Below, piece by piece: positions 19,600 to 33,023 of a stretch of 49,112 bases of DNA. The position numbers and the translations under genes are program-made. This DNA is from Welwitschia mirabilis (lineage: Eukaryota; Gnetophyta; Gnetopsida; Welwitschiales). The notes under the pieces are model-generated. The model worked only from the letters and a program-made list of their open reading frames with translations, was not told where the DNA came from and did no database searches. Position 1 is the stretch's first letter; each line of letters opens with the position of its first letter. The stretch covers positions 13,797,803 to 13,846,914 of the forward strand of contig JBOZIK010000001.1 in assembly GCA_051453625.1 (NCBI GenBank), read 5' to 3'.

Positions 19600-22010
19600 T
19601 TGCTAACGAAGGATAGTGTTACATATCCAACAGATTTTATATTAAATCTACCTATCACTTATGCTTGTAAAAATATAAGAGATGGTAAGAGAGGAATAAT
19701 CATGGAGAGTTTATCATTATCTATTACGTTAATTATTTTGATGTTTTGGAAAAATAGTACTTAGTAAATAATGTACGTGGATCCAACAGAAGTGATTAGA
19801 ATACTACTATGTATAAATTTATATGCCTTGTATGGATGACATTTTGGGTAGTTTGTCTCTTTATTTTTAGATTAATAAAATTAATTTGAAGAATCGACAT
19901 TATCGAAGTAAAATTTAATAAGACAGTGAAAGATTACTCTTTAAAATACTAGATGATTTCTATAAATGGAGAGTAATGCCTTTTGTTTTATTCAATACAA
20001 CTTGTTCTTTTAGATGTATTATGAATGAAGTTTTAAAAGCTTATTGGAAATTTGCTTTATTTATTTATATTCATGATAGTTTAGTACTAAATAAAAACAT
20101 AAAGTATTATATTATTAATTAGAAAACATTCTAATCAAAAATTGAGAAGAAAAATTATATTTATTTGAGAAGAAATGGAGGCTTCTTAGTTAGGAATTAA
20201 TATTTTTTGATATTCTTATATCAAAATATGAGTATGCATGAACTTATATAAAATAAATTAATAAAGAAATGATCAGTATTAAACAACCAAGAAATTCTAA
20301 TTTTTCTGGAATAATTTTTTTTTAAAGATTTATTTATGGGTTTTGTAAAATTTCATTATTTAAGTCAAAGACTACAACGAAAGATAAGTACTTAAGATGA
20401 ATAAAAAAGTACAAATGAATCATTAAAGAATTTAAAATTAGTTATTTTATTGTAGCTAGTTCTTAAGTTTCTACATTTTGTTAAACCATTTTAGGTAAAG
20501 AATGCAATTGATAATTATATTAAAGAAATAATTAACTAAGAAGGTATACTAATTACTTTCTTTAGTGAAACTTCAAATGATTTAAAAATAAAATTATATG
20601 CAATCTTACAAGCACAAAAGAAGTGAAAGCATTACTATGTAATTCATACATTTAATATTTATACCCATCATAATGTATTATAAGATTTGAATTCATTAGG
20701 TTGAAATATTTGTTAAATAAATGAATTACAGCTTAAATTTATATGATTTTAATTGTGTACTAAATTATAATTAGAGTGATTTTAACGAGGTGGTTGATGA
20801 ATGACAATGTAAATTATACTATTAGAAGTTTGACCTTTATTACTAATTTTTTTTTTTAAATTACAAGATGAATATGAAGATGGTGCTAATTTTAAGTTGA
20901 TTTGGTATGATGTTAAAAATCCTTTTTTTATAATTATAAGATACATATAATTGTTTTCTTTATTTTAAATTATTAAGTTAACATAAGAGGTTATACATTT
21001 AATAGGTCTAATGCATTTGACTTTTTTATGGTAAAAACATCATGAAGATTTAATAAGGCATTATGATTTTAAGAAAAATTATGAATTACTATAAAGATAT
21101 TATTATTGACTAAATGTATATAGGGATGTGTAGAAATTTATTAAAAATGTAATGCTTATCAAAATAAAGATGATGATTATTCAAAAACAAGATTCTATAT
21201 GATGCTAACAAGGCTATGAAAGAGTGTTGATATAGATTATATATTTGATGTTTTAAAAGATTTTCATAATAAGTATTCTATTTTAGTCACTATTGATAAT
21301 TTTATTAGGATGATGTATTTCATTCCTTATTCAAAATTATAGGATGCATTATATGTTACTCATTTATTCTTTAAAGTAATTATGTATTTCAATAGTTTAC
21401 CTACTTCTTATTATCTCTACTAAGAATGTGAAATTTATTTCTTAGTTTCTACATAATTTATGAAATATTCTCTACATTAAAGTATATATCTAAATTACAT
21501 ATTAAATATTTTGAAAAATAAAATTTTTAAATTATAAATTGGAAATCTTTTTTAGTTGTGTATGTGATGAATATCTTAAGTAGAAAAATAAGAAATTAGT
21601 GTACATAGAGTTTTTTAAATAATAATGTGTTTAATAGAAGTTCATTTGAGGTATGTTAGGGTATTATATCACATACACTTGATATTGTTAGTATAGTTAA
21701 GAGGCCTTCATAGTTGGTTAATGATTATGCATAATGAATAGTATAAATTATAATATGAAAATGAATAATGTAAAGAAATGTTAGCTAATAAGAAAAAATA
21801 TAATAAATTTCATGTAGGTAGCTTTGTTTTGAGTAATATTTGTAAGATAGTTATAAAAAATTCATTTGAAATCAAATAATTCAAAGTTTGATCCATTAAA
21901 TAGCATTGAAAAAATTTTAGTCAATGCATATTTCATATTACATGGAATTTCCCAAAGTTATAAGGATTTCAAATTATTTTTGTATTGCAAATTTATCATT
22001 ATATTATGAA
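19600..22010 (+). pseudogene. Ty3/gypsy pol pseudogene (RT, RNase H, integrase)
   Basis: A heavily decayed pol can be followed by short matching islands in changing frames. RT: the strand-entry region from about 19610, then WRVMPFVLFNTT (19967-20002; family MPFGL-NAP), then IMNEVLK, then YIHD at 20066-20077 (family YIDD, one Asp changed to His). RNase H: about 20505-20660, with SETSNDLKIKLYAILQAQKK (family 'FSE-L----KYS-YDKE-YAI--ALK'). Integrase: the zinc-binding NAYQ region near 21150, DIDYIFDVLKDFHNKYSIL then TIDNFIRMMYFIPYSK (about 21227-21345; first catalytic Asp region), then LPTS, and a C-terminal NRSSFEVC-GIISHTLDIVS segment (about 21630-21690). The domain order RT-RH-IN is that of Ty3/gypsy. 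Numerous stops and indels show an old copy. No flanking LTR pair could be assigned. Confidence 0.8.
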
Positions 22011-22059
22011 AATGTATGTTACATATGTTATAGCTATAATAAATGATTTAGAGGAATTA

Positions 22060-23865
22060 TTTAACATGGGAGAGGATCTTTCAATTAATTATTTGGTGTT
22101 AATGTAAGAAAGCCTTGAGAATGTAACTATCATAAAATATTTATTACTTGTTTTAATTAAGATAATTGACTAAATGTTATGAATTAATAGTTACTTGCCA
22201 TGGGATAAAGATCTTAAATTCTAATGTAGTAATAAAATTTCATTTAATATTAAAAAGATTAATAAAAAGCATCCTATCATTATCATGTAAGCTTTTATTA
22301 AAAGATGTGTTTATAATAATAATGAAGATATTTCACATGATTTTGGTAAAATATTATTAATTTATTACTAATTTAAAGTTATTTCATGTATTATTTCATC
22401 TTTATTAGCATTTATCAATAAAGTAATCTCTAGAATTTACTAGTATTTATTAGTGGAGGAATCCTTGGCATCAAATTACATTTTAATTTTATTAACAAAT
22501 CATAAATGCATAAAAAGCAAGAAGACCTTTGGTTAAAAAGATGTGTATAAAGGAAAGCATTAAGGAGTTAAAATTAATAGTTGAATAGATCTTAAGAGGA
22601 TAGTGATGAGGATTTTAATTGATATTTTAATTAATGATTAACATGCTATCATACCAATTTTGGTTTTAATGCCTTTCAAATATTGGGAATACCTAGCTTA
22701 TACGAAGGCTAGAAAGGAACTAGATCACTTTAGAAATTTTGTTGTATTTTTGTTTCTTCTTATGTCCTTTTCTACATATCTTTTCTTCTTTGTGTTATTT
22801 TGTAAATATCATATTTACATGTTTTCATCATTCATATCTTCTTTATTTAATAATTAATCCAAAAAGATAAATCTAAAACATTATTAGTATCTAAAAGAGT
22901 AATTTGGAAGGGTAGCTAGGAAGAAATTGAAATTATCTCAAACTGAATACTATTTTTCAATCCATACTGATTGGATAAATTATTTTTTATAGAAAAATTA
23001 AAAACATGATTGAATAATTATAGATAAAGAATATTATTGTATAAAATAATAAGAGTCCTATATAGATACTACTTTTTAACTATTCATGGACAAGAAAAGT
23101 TTTAGATTCTACTTTATAAATGATGAGGAAGTGTAGTACTATGATACATGATTTTGAATACTTGACTTGAATAATGAAATTAGCTTATACATGAACATAA
23201 CATATGTATTTATTTTGTTATTTACTTCCCTGTGTTTCATGATATCCTTAACTAAAAAACATTAATTTAGAGATCTAGATGAAAGAATGTCATATTTGAT
23301 CCATTGGAAATAAAAAATTAGCATAGTGCTTTTAAAATCATATTAAAACTTACTTAAATAAGGGAATTATTAATTTCATTTTTTAATTCATGTATAATGA
23401 AAAATTTTTAAAAGAGGATAATTTAAAACTATCCAAAGAATAATAATCTCATATTTTACATACTTATGATTTAATTTTATTTTTAAGGAAAATAGCAATA
23501 TGTAACTTCTATTTTGGTCCACTATTTAGTGAGAATTTAAAAACATAAAATAATGTATGTGACGGTAAATGACCATCTAGTATTTCCTCAAGAATAAGAT
23601 CTAGTGCTAAGAAATGTTTAGCAACATTAACTTTTAATGAAAATGTATTTGTTTTGAATGAGATAGAGCAAATAGAANNNNNNNNNNNNNNNNNNNNNNN
23701 NNNNNNNNNNNNNNNNNNNNNNNNNNNNNNNNNNNNNNNNNNNNNNNNNNNNNNNNNNNNNNGATGCGGTTTTTAGACCTTAATAAAGCAATACCATAAT
23801 CTATGTACCTATGTAATACCCATGTTTTTCACCCAAAAAAATTTATTGTTACTATGATATTAAAA
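22060..23865. other. Stretch without recognisable gene, with 85-N gap
   Basis: This would be the 3' part of the gypsy element and its LTR. The frame 22660-22857 is hydrophobic and Phe-rich with no motif. A gap of 85 N lies at 23678-23762. I see no other structure. Confidence 0.4.
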
Positions 23866-24030
23866 TGTAACATCTTAATTTTTAACCTAAAAACTACAAA
23901 TGTTACTATGATACCAAAATGTAATGTCCTCAACATATACTACTAAGACTATGTATTAATTATTAATTATCATGATACAATAAAAATTTTGCTTTGATAC
24001 AGAAATGCAAAACCACACTTTTTAGCTAAA
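23835..24030. repeat. Triplicated GATACCAAAATGTAA motif
   Basis: About 50-bp units, each with CTAAAAACT-like sequence followed by TATGATACCAAAATGTAA, occur near 23835, 23882 and, more diverged, 23990. The same three-fold pattern lies at 29870, 29922 and 30020 in the other repeat copy, so it predates the duplication. Each unit looks like a primer-binding-site/LTR-start junction read on the minus strand. Confidence 0.55.
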
Positions 24031-24614
24031 AGCTTCAAATAGGATGGTAAATACCTAAAGGTTAAGTCCAATAAGAAAGAACATTTTACAATAGAAAATA
24101 TTACATACTAGATAAGATTATTAAAATAAAGTTTTAAGTAAAGATTAAACTATGAGCCTATTTTACTTGAAATTAAAACTACAAGTTTAAGATTTCGATC
24201 AATTTGATATTTTAAAGATATAATGTTTATAAGTCTATTTTAGATAAATGGACATCTATTTTTGGAGAAAAAAGTCAATCACAAGATATAATAATATCAA
24301 AAGTTACAATAAAGAATAAATCACTCTAATTAAAACTTTTTAAGCAGAAGTTGAATAATAAATATTTCATTTTCATATCCCTTCTTGATAAGATAAATCA
24401 GCCTTTTTTATACTCTAGTTTATCATCTATTTAATACAAAATATTATGGAGTGAGAATCATGAATCATCATAGTCCCTAGTATGGCCCAGGCAAAGTAAA
24501 GGTAGGAAGAACACCAAAATACAAGATAAGAAAAGAATAAGATCTCTAAACTACCAAGTATTAGATTTTCATAAAAATGGAATTGAGATAAACTAGTTAT
24601 CTTTTATTTTCATT

Positions 24615-24760
24615 ATTCCACTACCTCACTCAGTGATCTATGGATTTATTAATTTCACTACCTCACTTAAGGATCTATCAGCTTCTCATATTCCACTGCC
24701 TCACATGGTGATTGTGGATTTATTAATCCTACTACCTCACTTGGTAATTTCTTGTTTTAT
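24615..24760. repeat. Short tandem motif CCACTACCTCACT...GATTTATTAAT
   Basis: Four units of about 40 bases share CACTACCTCACTT and GATTTATTAAT. The same motif series is present in the right copy of the long repeat (31025-31160), so it is an inherent part of the LTR-like sequence. Confidence 0.7.
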
Positions 24761-25067
24761 TTACTAAGCTAATTATATTTTATTTCTCCACTTCATGAGA
24801 ATTAAGATCACATAAGAATAATTTGAATATACAACTAAGATTCATATAAAAATTTCAAATCAATAGGGATAAACAAGACATTTTAGAAATTTACAAGAAT
24901 TCAAAGAAAATAATATATTTATTAAGAAAACAAGAATTTCCTTGGATCACACAAAAGAATTGGATCATATATAAGAAATAATCATGACCATACAAGAAAT
25001 TCAAAATGTATTTGGAATGATAGTAGTAAATTAACAAGTATTATAGGCTATGAAAATAAAGAGAAAA

Positions 25068-25223
25068 CATAGATATTATTTAGAAGAAATAATGNNNNNN
25101 NNNNNNNNNNNNNNNNNNNNNNNNNNNNNNNNNNNNNNNNNNNNNNNNNNNNNNNNNNNNNNNNNNNNNNNNNNNNNNNNNNNNNNNNNNNNNNACCATA
25201 GATATTATTTAGAAGAAATAATG
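25068..25223. repeat. False-duplication candidate around 100-N gap 25095-25194
   Basis: The 27 bases 25068-25094 (CATAGATATTATTTAGAAGA and following) recur exactly at 25197-25223. The gap is exactly 100 N. Confidence 0.85.
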
Positions 25224-26538
25224 GGTTATTGAATAAGAGAGTAAGAATTTAATAAATACAAATATAAAACCATGTAAGATATGCAAGAATTATAATTTTA
25301 GGTCATGAAAGATTCAATAAGTATATTATACCATACTAGAAATAAAGATAAACCTAAAATAATATCTATGATGTAATATGAAGTTATTAAGATTTTAAGA
25401 ATGCTATGCTAAAGCTCTAAAGAATCCAAGATTCTAAAAACTTTAAAGTTTTCAAAGCTATAAGGTAGAAGTTCTTTAATAATTAAAGACTAAAGGATCT
25501 TTAAAATAATAATACTAAGGAAAAAATAGATCCTCTTTATAATGAGATAAAGGAATTCAAAAGATATTGCAAATTTTAAGGAATATATATAAGTCATTGC
25601 TAGTCTTTAAAAAATGGTTATGATTTCCTAACCCCTAATCATTACTTTTCCTAACCACTAAGTACATTTAATGTTTTATCATAATAATAGTAAATGGTCA
25701 TGATACCAAAAATTAATTTACCAATAAATTATTAATAGAAATGAAAAAGATGCCAATGAGCTACATAATCCAAGAAGTTCTTGATATTTTCCCAAAATTA
25801 GTATAAATAAGATAAGTCTTAGTTACATGACAAATTTCTATTTGTAAAAAAGACAAAGAATCATTAGTATTTAATCTAATAAGCCCTTCAAACAAAAATG
25901 CTAAAATTATAAAAACATATCACTACTTGTAATGTTTAGTAAGCAATTTTAGCAGAAACTTCAAGATAAGATTTTGTCACATATAAATATTTATCATAAT
26001 AAATACATGTTAATCACTAATAAAGAAAATGTGACATCATAATTATGGGTGTTACTTAGGAGCCATTACTAAAATAAATTATTAAAATAAGCTAACATAA
26101 TGCATCTTAATAATTATAACCATTACAAGAATCTTTAGTATGCACTAAAATGAGAAAAGAATAAAATAAAGGAATATGCTAATCATTGTACATTAAATGC
26201 AATAGTTACAAAGGAAAATAAAATAATATTCATATAGCCCCTAATTTAACTACTAAAAATATATGTTAAATAAATAAGAAAAGTACAAAAATAATATTAT
26301 TAATGATAGTGGTTAGAAAAATAAAAAGCATTTAAAATAATAATTATAACAAAACAAGTTTTCACAAAGTAAATGATTACATCTTAAATAATAATAATAT
26401 GATAATATATAAAGAATAAATAAATAATCTAGTAATTAAATTATCTTAGTAATTCCTACTAAGTAAAAATTATTTTTATTTAGTTTTTATTAAATTATTT
26501 AGGTCAGATCCTTAGACCTTAGAAATATGAATGTGACA

Positions 26539-29500
26539 TTTCTAACCTCTTAAAACATTTCGTCATTAAAAATTGAAAAAGAATGCTAAGGTTTTCACTA
26601 TAATACATTTATTTCATACTTGCAATAACTTCTACTTCTGTCTCTCTCAAGTATTACACTTTATAATGTTGGATTTATCTTTCTTTTAGTATAGCTTTCT
26701 TTTAACCAAAATTTTAATTCATTAAACTTTAGATGTATAGGTTGGTTGAGTGTCCACTTGTTAATTTTCTAACTATGGATAACTTAGTTCTATTCTTGGA
26801 ATTTAAACATAAATTCATGTCAAAATAATTTATAAATTATTTAAAATACTTAATATGATAAATAATATTTTATTAGACAAATCCTCCTTCAATTCCATGT
26901 AAATGATTAAATAAGTTGAAATGTTATCCAAAAACTTATTAATCAATGATATGTATTATCTTAATAAGTATAATACTAGTTACCTCTTGCATATAAAATG
27001 ATTAAGACTCTACGATGTCTCTTTCTCCTTCATATTACTCTCTTTGCTGTCAATTGTCTTTTCTATTTCTTATGGTTGTAATAGAAGGTAATCCTCTTAG
27101 GGATACATGGCTTCCATAGTAAATATATTGTACATACTTCTATTAAAGTTGCCTCATGTTTATGTGTTGATAACTAAAGCCAAATATTATTTTATCTCTT
27201 TTTTACTATGGTATCTAATTTTCCTAATAGATCCAAGAATTCAAAAGGGTAAAATATTTAATCTTTAAATATATATTAATTACAATATTCAAAAGTAGTT
27301 TAAAATCCAAAGCATTTCATTAATGGCAATATAAGAAGTCCATACAAGGTTGGACTTGAAAGATATTCTTCACAAGAAATATCAATCATTCATTCATTTT
27401 TCTTTATTTATTTTCCTTATTGTTTAAATTGGTTGAAACCATTTTGTTTCCTTTATTGCTCACATTAGTTGAAATCATGTAATATAATATATCTACAATG
27501 GTTTCTATCAATTTATAAATTTTTCCAATGAAACAATAACCTAAAAGTTATTAATATATTTTTTTTTGTTACATAAGTTAGATATCATGATTTATAACAA
27601 TTCTTAGCAGTAATTGAATACTATATATTTAATTACATAAGTGGGTGAGTGTGATGATTTAAAGGAAGTATTAATAGTAACTATATACTTATTTCTTTTC
27701 AAGCCTATAACATTTCATTTATGTCCTTTTCATTATCAAAAGCATTAAATAATCACTGGCTTCATTTAATTAAACCAAGGATCCACCACTACCATACTCT
27801 ACCTCATAAGTTTGACACCATAAAAGGATAGAAAAGACCTTTGCTTTACCCTCCTTTGCTAATCTGAGAAATAAAAAATGTAACTTTTAAGTTTATAGGG
27901 GAAAGTAAGGGAAATATGTTACATTACTTCACACTAATAATGATGCAAATGTGATTCTACTAGTCATGTATTTACACATAATTGTATCATGCAAAATCAT
28001 ACAATAGAGGTATAATCTTAAAACCATTCATAATATTATTTATAATACTAGTTATTCAAGGTTAACTTCAATGGAAGATTAAAGACATAATGGATTAATA
28101 AGTGAGTATATTAATGAAAGAAAAAATCTGATTTACCTCTCTTATGTTCCAATCACTTTCTTATCATATCAATCTCAACCATGGTTTCTTTGTATTTCTT
28201 ATCATCTCTTATAATTTTTATAGCTATATAATTATTATGATTATAATACAAGTATTAAAAGACTTAACTAAAGGTACCTACAAAATTACTAAAAACTCTA
28301 GTAATATACATGTTGAATTTTATAACACAGATCACTAATGAAAAATAAATTCCTAATATTACCTTCACTCATTTTTCTCATAATTCCAACTATTGGGTAA
28401 ATAAAAAGAAGAAATTAATAATAAATATTATCATAATTAAGGACTAGAAAGATAGTTAAAAAAGGAGTAATTNNNNNNNNNNNNNNNNNNNNNNNNNNNN
28501 NNNNNNNNNNNNNNNNNNNNNNNNNNNNNNNNNNNNNNNNNNNNNNNNNNNNNNNNNNNNNNNNNNNNNTTTAAATCAATTCTATAGTTCATCTTCCCTA
28601 ATAAATAAAAAACAACATCATCTTCTATTGTACACTTGTTATAACTATTACAATAAACATTTAGAAACAAAGCATTTTGCATTTAAATTTCCAAGACTGA
28701 TTGGATTTGCAATTAAAAATAAAAATTGTAATATGTATCAAAAATTTTCTATTACCTCTTAATTTAGATATTTGGCCATAACTTTACTCTATTATCACTA
28801 ATTAAAAAGAAAAACTTAAGAAAACTAATCATATAACCCATACATATGCATAAAACATTAACATTATCTAAAGTAAAACAAAATAAAGGAAAACGTATTT
28901 AAATGATAAATAGGTATTAATTTAAAAAAGAAAAAAATGTCAAGAAAGAAGCTAAATCAAAGAGTGAATTGCTAGTGGAACAATAAGAAAAATGATAATT
29001 AACTATTAAAACCCCATCTTAAGTGTATACAAAATAAAATCCTAGGATGAGGTATGTTTTTGATGCCTTTTAGGATTTTTAGTACCAAGATTTTAACATT
29101 GCAATTATTATAAATCCAAAAATACTAAACACAATACAAAAATATAAAATACCATCCAAAATACCTAGGAATAATTTCTCCTAGAAACTTTACATCATGA
29201 CATAAAATAAAGAGTTAATACAATAACATAATAAGAAGGAGTAATATTTATAGTGGCTTGAAAAGGAAGAAAAATCCATCTATGATGTATGCCATTGAAA
29301 AGTTAGATTAAAAAGTTCTAAAGATAGGCTGAAAAATGATGTTAACTAAGACCTATTCATAAATATAAAGTTTTATCACAAATGTGCATGTTTTTGAAAA
29401 ATAAATATTTGGGTTACCAACATGAGATAAATTTGAAGTGATGATTCTCTTTTTCTTAATGGTCTTTTTGTAGTGATGGTTCTTTCTCTTAGCAATAGTG

Positions 29501-29685
29501 GAACTTTAATAAAAATAAACTTCCATGCTATTAAGTAACATATCTAGAGTTAACACAAGCCTTAACTAACCCCCTAAAATAAGATCATTTAGATAAATTA
29601 TTCAGCTACAAATTCAAATTCTTCCCCTATCTTTCTCCCTTCGCCCTCTTTCTCTCCCTCTCTCCCTCCCCCCTGGCTCCTCCTC
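26539..29685. other. Interior between the long LTR-like repeats; no gene recognised
   Basis: This 3.1-kb AT-rich stretch holds no recognisable gag, protease, RT or integrase on either strand and has a 97-N gap at 28473-28569. Just inside the left repeat, the minus strand reads AAGAGGTTAGAAA before TGTCACA (26538-26551), a possible polypurine tract. If the repeats are LTRs, the element is probably non-autonomous or decayed beyond reading by eye. Confidence 0.45.
29621..29685. repeat. C/T-rich low-complexity tract at gap edge
   Basis: A pyrimidine run (TTTCTCCCTTCGCCCTCTTT and on) that is far more C-rich than its surroundings and ends in a 171-N gap (29686-29856). The assembly probably broke at the low-complexity tract. 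Confidence 0.8.
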
Positions 29686-29890
29686 NNNNNNNNNNNNNNN
29701 NNNNNNNNNNNNNNNNNNNNNNNNNNNNNNNNNNNNNNNNNNNNNNNNNNNNNNNNNNNNNNNNNNNNNNNNNNNNNNNNNNNNNNNNNNNNNNNNNNNN
29801 NNNNNNNNNNNNNNNNNNNNNNNNNNNNNNNNNNNNNNNNNNNNNNNNNNNNNNNNCATCTATATTTTTCACCTAAAAACTTTGAATGTT

Positions 29891-29902
29891 GCTCTGATAT
29901 CA
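29891..29902 (-). promoter_or_regulatory. Candidate primer-binding site (initiator Met tRNA type)
   Basis: On the minus strand this reads TGATATCAGAGC, one transition from TGGTATCAGAGC, which is complementary to the 3' end of plant initiator Met tRNA. It lies three bases from the TGTTACA that would end a minus-strand 5' LTR (right repeat copy, 29906 onward). Spacing and sequence both fit. The same motif, more decayed, precedes the left repeat copy as well. Confidence 0.5.
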
Positions 29903-29905
29903 AAA

Positions 29906-32900
29906 TGTAACATCCTAATTTTTAATCCAAAAACTACAAATTTCATAGTGATACTAAAACATGATATTCATAATATATAATATCATGATTATGCATTAAT
30001 TATAAATTAGCATGATAAAAAAAACTTTGATCTAATACCAAAATGTAAAGTTTAAAATTTTTACCTAAAAGCTTTAATAGAATTATGAAAACCTAAAGGC
30101 TAAGTCCTAGAAGAAAAGAACATTTTACAATAGGAAATATTATGTGCTAGATAAATCTATTAAAATAAAGCTTTAGTAAACCTTTAAATATAAGCCTATT
30201 ATAATTATAATNNNNNNNNNNNNNNNNNNNNNNNNNNNNNNNNNNNNNNNNNNNNNNNNNNNNNNNNNNNNNNNNNNNNNNNNNNNNNNNNNNNNNNNNN
30301 NNNNNNNNNNNNNNNNNNNNNNNNNNNNNNNNNNNNNNNNNNNNNNNNNNNNNNNNNNNNNNNNNNNNNNNNNNNNNNNNNNNNNNNNNNNNNNNNNNNN
30401 NNNNNNNNNNNNNNNNNNNNNNNNNNNNNNNNNNNNNNNNNNNNNNNNNNNNNNNNNNNNNNNNNNNNNNNNNNNNNNNNNNNNNNNNNNNNNNNNNNNN
30501 NNNNNNNNNNNNNNNNNNNNNNNNNNNNNNNNNNNNNNNNNNNNNNNNNNNNNNNNNNNNNNNNNNNNNNNNNNNNNNNNNNNNNNNNNNNNNNNNNNNN
30601 NNNNNNNNNNNNNNNNNNNNNNNNNNNNNNNNNNNNNNNNNNNNNNNNNNNNNNNNNNNNNNNNNNNNNNNNNNNNNNNNNNNNNNNNNNNNNNNNNNNN
30701 NNNNNNNNNNNNNNNNNNNNNNNNNNNNNNNNNNNNNNNNNNNNNNNNNNNNNNNNNNNNNNNNNNNNNNNNNNNNNNNNNNNNNNNNNNNNNNNNNNNN
30801 NNNNNNNNNNNNNNNNNNNNNNNNNNNNNNNNNNNNNNNNNNNNNNNNNNNNNNNNNNNNNNNNNNNNNNNNNNNNNNNNNNNNNNNNNNNNNNNNNNNN
30901 GCAAGACAAAGAAAAAGGTAGGAAAAACCCTAATAGTATAAGATAAGATAAGAATAAGGTCTCCAAATTACTAAGTATAAGATTTATGAAAATGAAATGA
31001 GAATAAATAGTTTATAATTTTTCTTCCACTACCTCACTCAACTATCTATGGATTTATTTTTTTGTTCCACTACCTCATTTAGTAATCTATGGATTTATCA
31101 ATTTCACTACTTAACTTGGTGATTTGTGGTTTTCTTATATTCCAATACCTCACTTGACAANNNNNNNNNNNNNNNNNNNNNNNNNNNNNNNNNNNNNNNN
31201 NNNNNAGTTCTTATTTTTATAAATATTTAAAGGAAGAGGACAAGATTTACCATCATACGTTATTATGCCTAATATTAAGATACTCCATAAGTTTTCTAAC
31301 AAGGCATCATTTTTCTACTTTATAAGAAAGAAAGTTATGCAATAATGAATTTTAAAAATACCATCATGTAGATTTTTAAAAAAATAAATAATCAAAATAC
31401 TTTAATATTTTACAAGAATTCCAAGAAATAATAGATTTAAGAAACCAAAACTATTTTAGACCATGAAGGAATGCAATAACATAAAATCATACAAGAAATA
31501 AAGATGACATCCTAGAACCATACAAGAAATAAGAGAATATTATAGGACATTCATGAGATATAGATAAGTCTAAGACCATTAAAAAGATGTATAAAAAACT
31601 AGTACCATACAAGTAATTTAATAAGCATTACAGACTATGCAAATGAAAAGAAAATATAGAGATTATTTTAAAGAAATAATGGATCATAGAATAAGGGAGT
31701 AAGAATTCAATAAATACATATATAAAAGCATGTAATCCAAGAATTGCAAGTATAAGTTTTAGGCCATAACAAATTCAAGACATTCATTAGACCATATCAG
31801 AAATAAAGAGAATATTAAAACAATATCCATGATTTAACATAAAGTTTTTCACACTTTTAAGATTGCTATGTTCAATCTTCAAAAGCTCCAAGATTCTAAA
31901 CACTTTTAAAGGTTCTAAAGCTCCAAGGTAGAAGGTTTCTAGTAATTAAGGATTAAAGGATCTCCAAAAGAATAAGAATAAGGAGAAAAGAGATCCTATT
32001 TATAATGAGATAAAGAACTTCAAAAGATATTGGGAATTTCAAGACACACATACAAGAAATTACTATTTACTGAAAAATGGTTGTCATTTCCTAACCCTCA
32101 ATCATTACTTTGCTGGGTTACCAGGTACATTTAATATTTCATCAAAATAATAGTAAATGCTTATCATGTCAAAAACTAATTTAACAATAAATAAATAATA
32201 TCCATGAAAAAGATTCCTTCATCATCAATGCATGGGTTACATAACCTAATAGGTTCTTGACATTTTTCTAAAACAAATATAAATAAGATAAATCTTAATT
32301 ACATGATATCTTTTTATTTGTAGAAAAAATAAAGAATAATTTATATTAACTCTAATAATCCTTCAAAGAAAAATCCCAAAGCTATAAAAACATGCCACTA
32401 CTTGTAATTATTAAGAAAGAATCAAGATGAAATGTGTAGTAAGTACTTTTAATAAAAATATCAAGGTAAAATTTTGCCATATGTAAATATTTATCATAAT
32501 GAATACATGTTAACAACTAATAAAAGAAAATGCAACATCATAATTATGGGTGTTACTTAAGGTGCACTACTAAAATAAAATATTATAATAAGCCAACATA
32601 ATGCATTTTGATAATTATAACTATTACAAAAATCTTTTGTATGCCCTAAAATGAAAAAATAATAAAACAATGAAATATACTAATTGTTATACATTAAATG
32701 CAATAATTACAGAAGGAAATAAAATAATATTTATATAACCACTAATTTAGCTACTAAAAGTACATCATTAAATAAACGAGAAAAGACTACAAGAATAATA
32801 TTAATCATAGTAGTCACAAAAAAGAAAGCATTTAAGAAAATAATTATAGTAAAATGAGTTTTTGAAAAGTAAAGAGTTACATCTTAAATAATAATAATAT

Positions 32901-33023
32901 CCTAATAAATAAAAAGCAAATAAATAATCTAGAAATTAAATCAGCGTAGTACATCATAATAAATAAAAAATATTTTTATTTAAGTATTTAGGTTAAATCC
33001 TTGAACTTTTAAAAATTGTGATA
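29906..33023 (-). repeat. Long LTR-like direct repeat 1, right copy
   Basis: This begins TGTAACATCC and ends TGTGATA (decayed TGTGACA), matching the left copy 23866-26538. It contains a 689-N gap (30212-30900) where the left copy has only about 315 bases, and a 45-N gap (31161-31205). Its large size would be unusual but not unknown for plant Ty3/gypsy LTRs. With the primer-binding site at 29891-29902 it would be the 5' LTR of a minus-strand element. Confidence 0.6.

Larger units (their letters stand above)
23866..26538 (-). repeat. Long LTR-like direct repeat 1, left copy
   Basis: This matches 29906-33023 along its whole length in the same orientation, with moderate divergence. It begins TGTAACATC and ends TGTGACA, so it has TG...CA ends. 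It is about 2.6 kb, including a 100-N gap (25095-25194). The repeat pair most likely represents LTRs of one element or of two nested copies. The primer-binding-site-like motif left of the right copy implies transcription on the minus strand. Homology between the copies extends about 30 bases left of TGTAAC, so the start may be further left. Confidence 0.6.

Noticed and set aside
22660-22857. Plus-strand 65-residue frame with a Phe-rich tail
   Set aside because: Looks membrane-like only because of T-rich codons; no homologous context.
30173-30966. Long minus-strand frames over the 689-N gap
   Set aside because: Nearly all residues are unknown (N), so there is no coding evidence. The same applies to 41860-42759.
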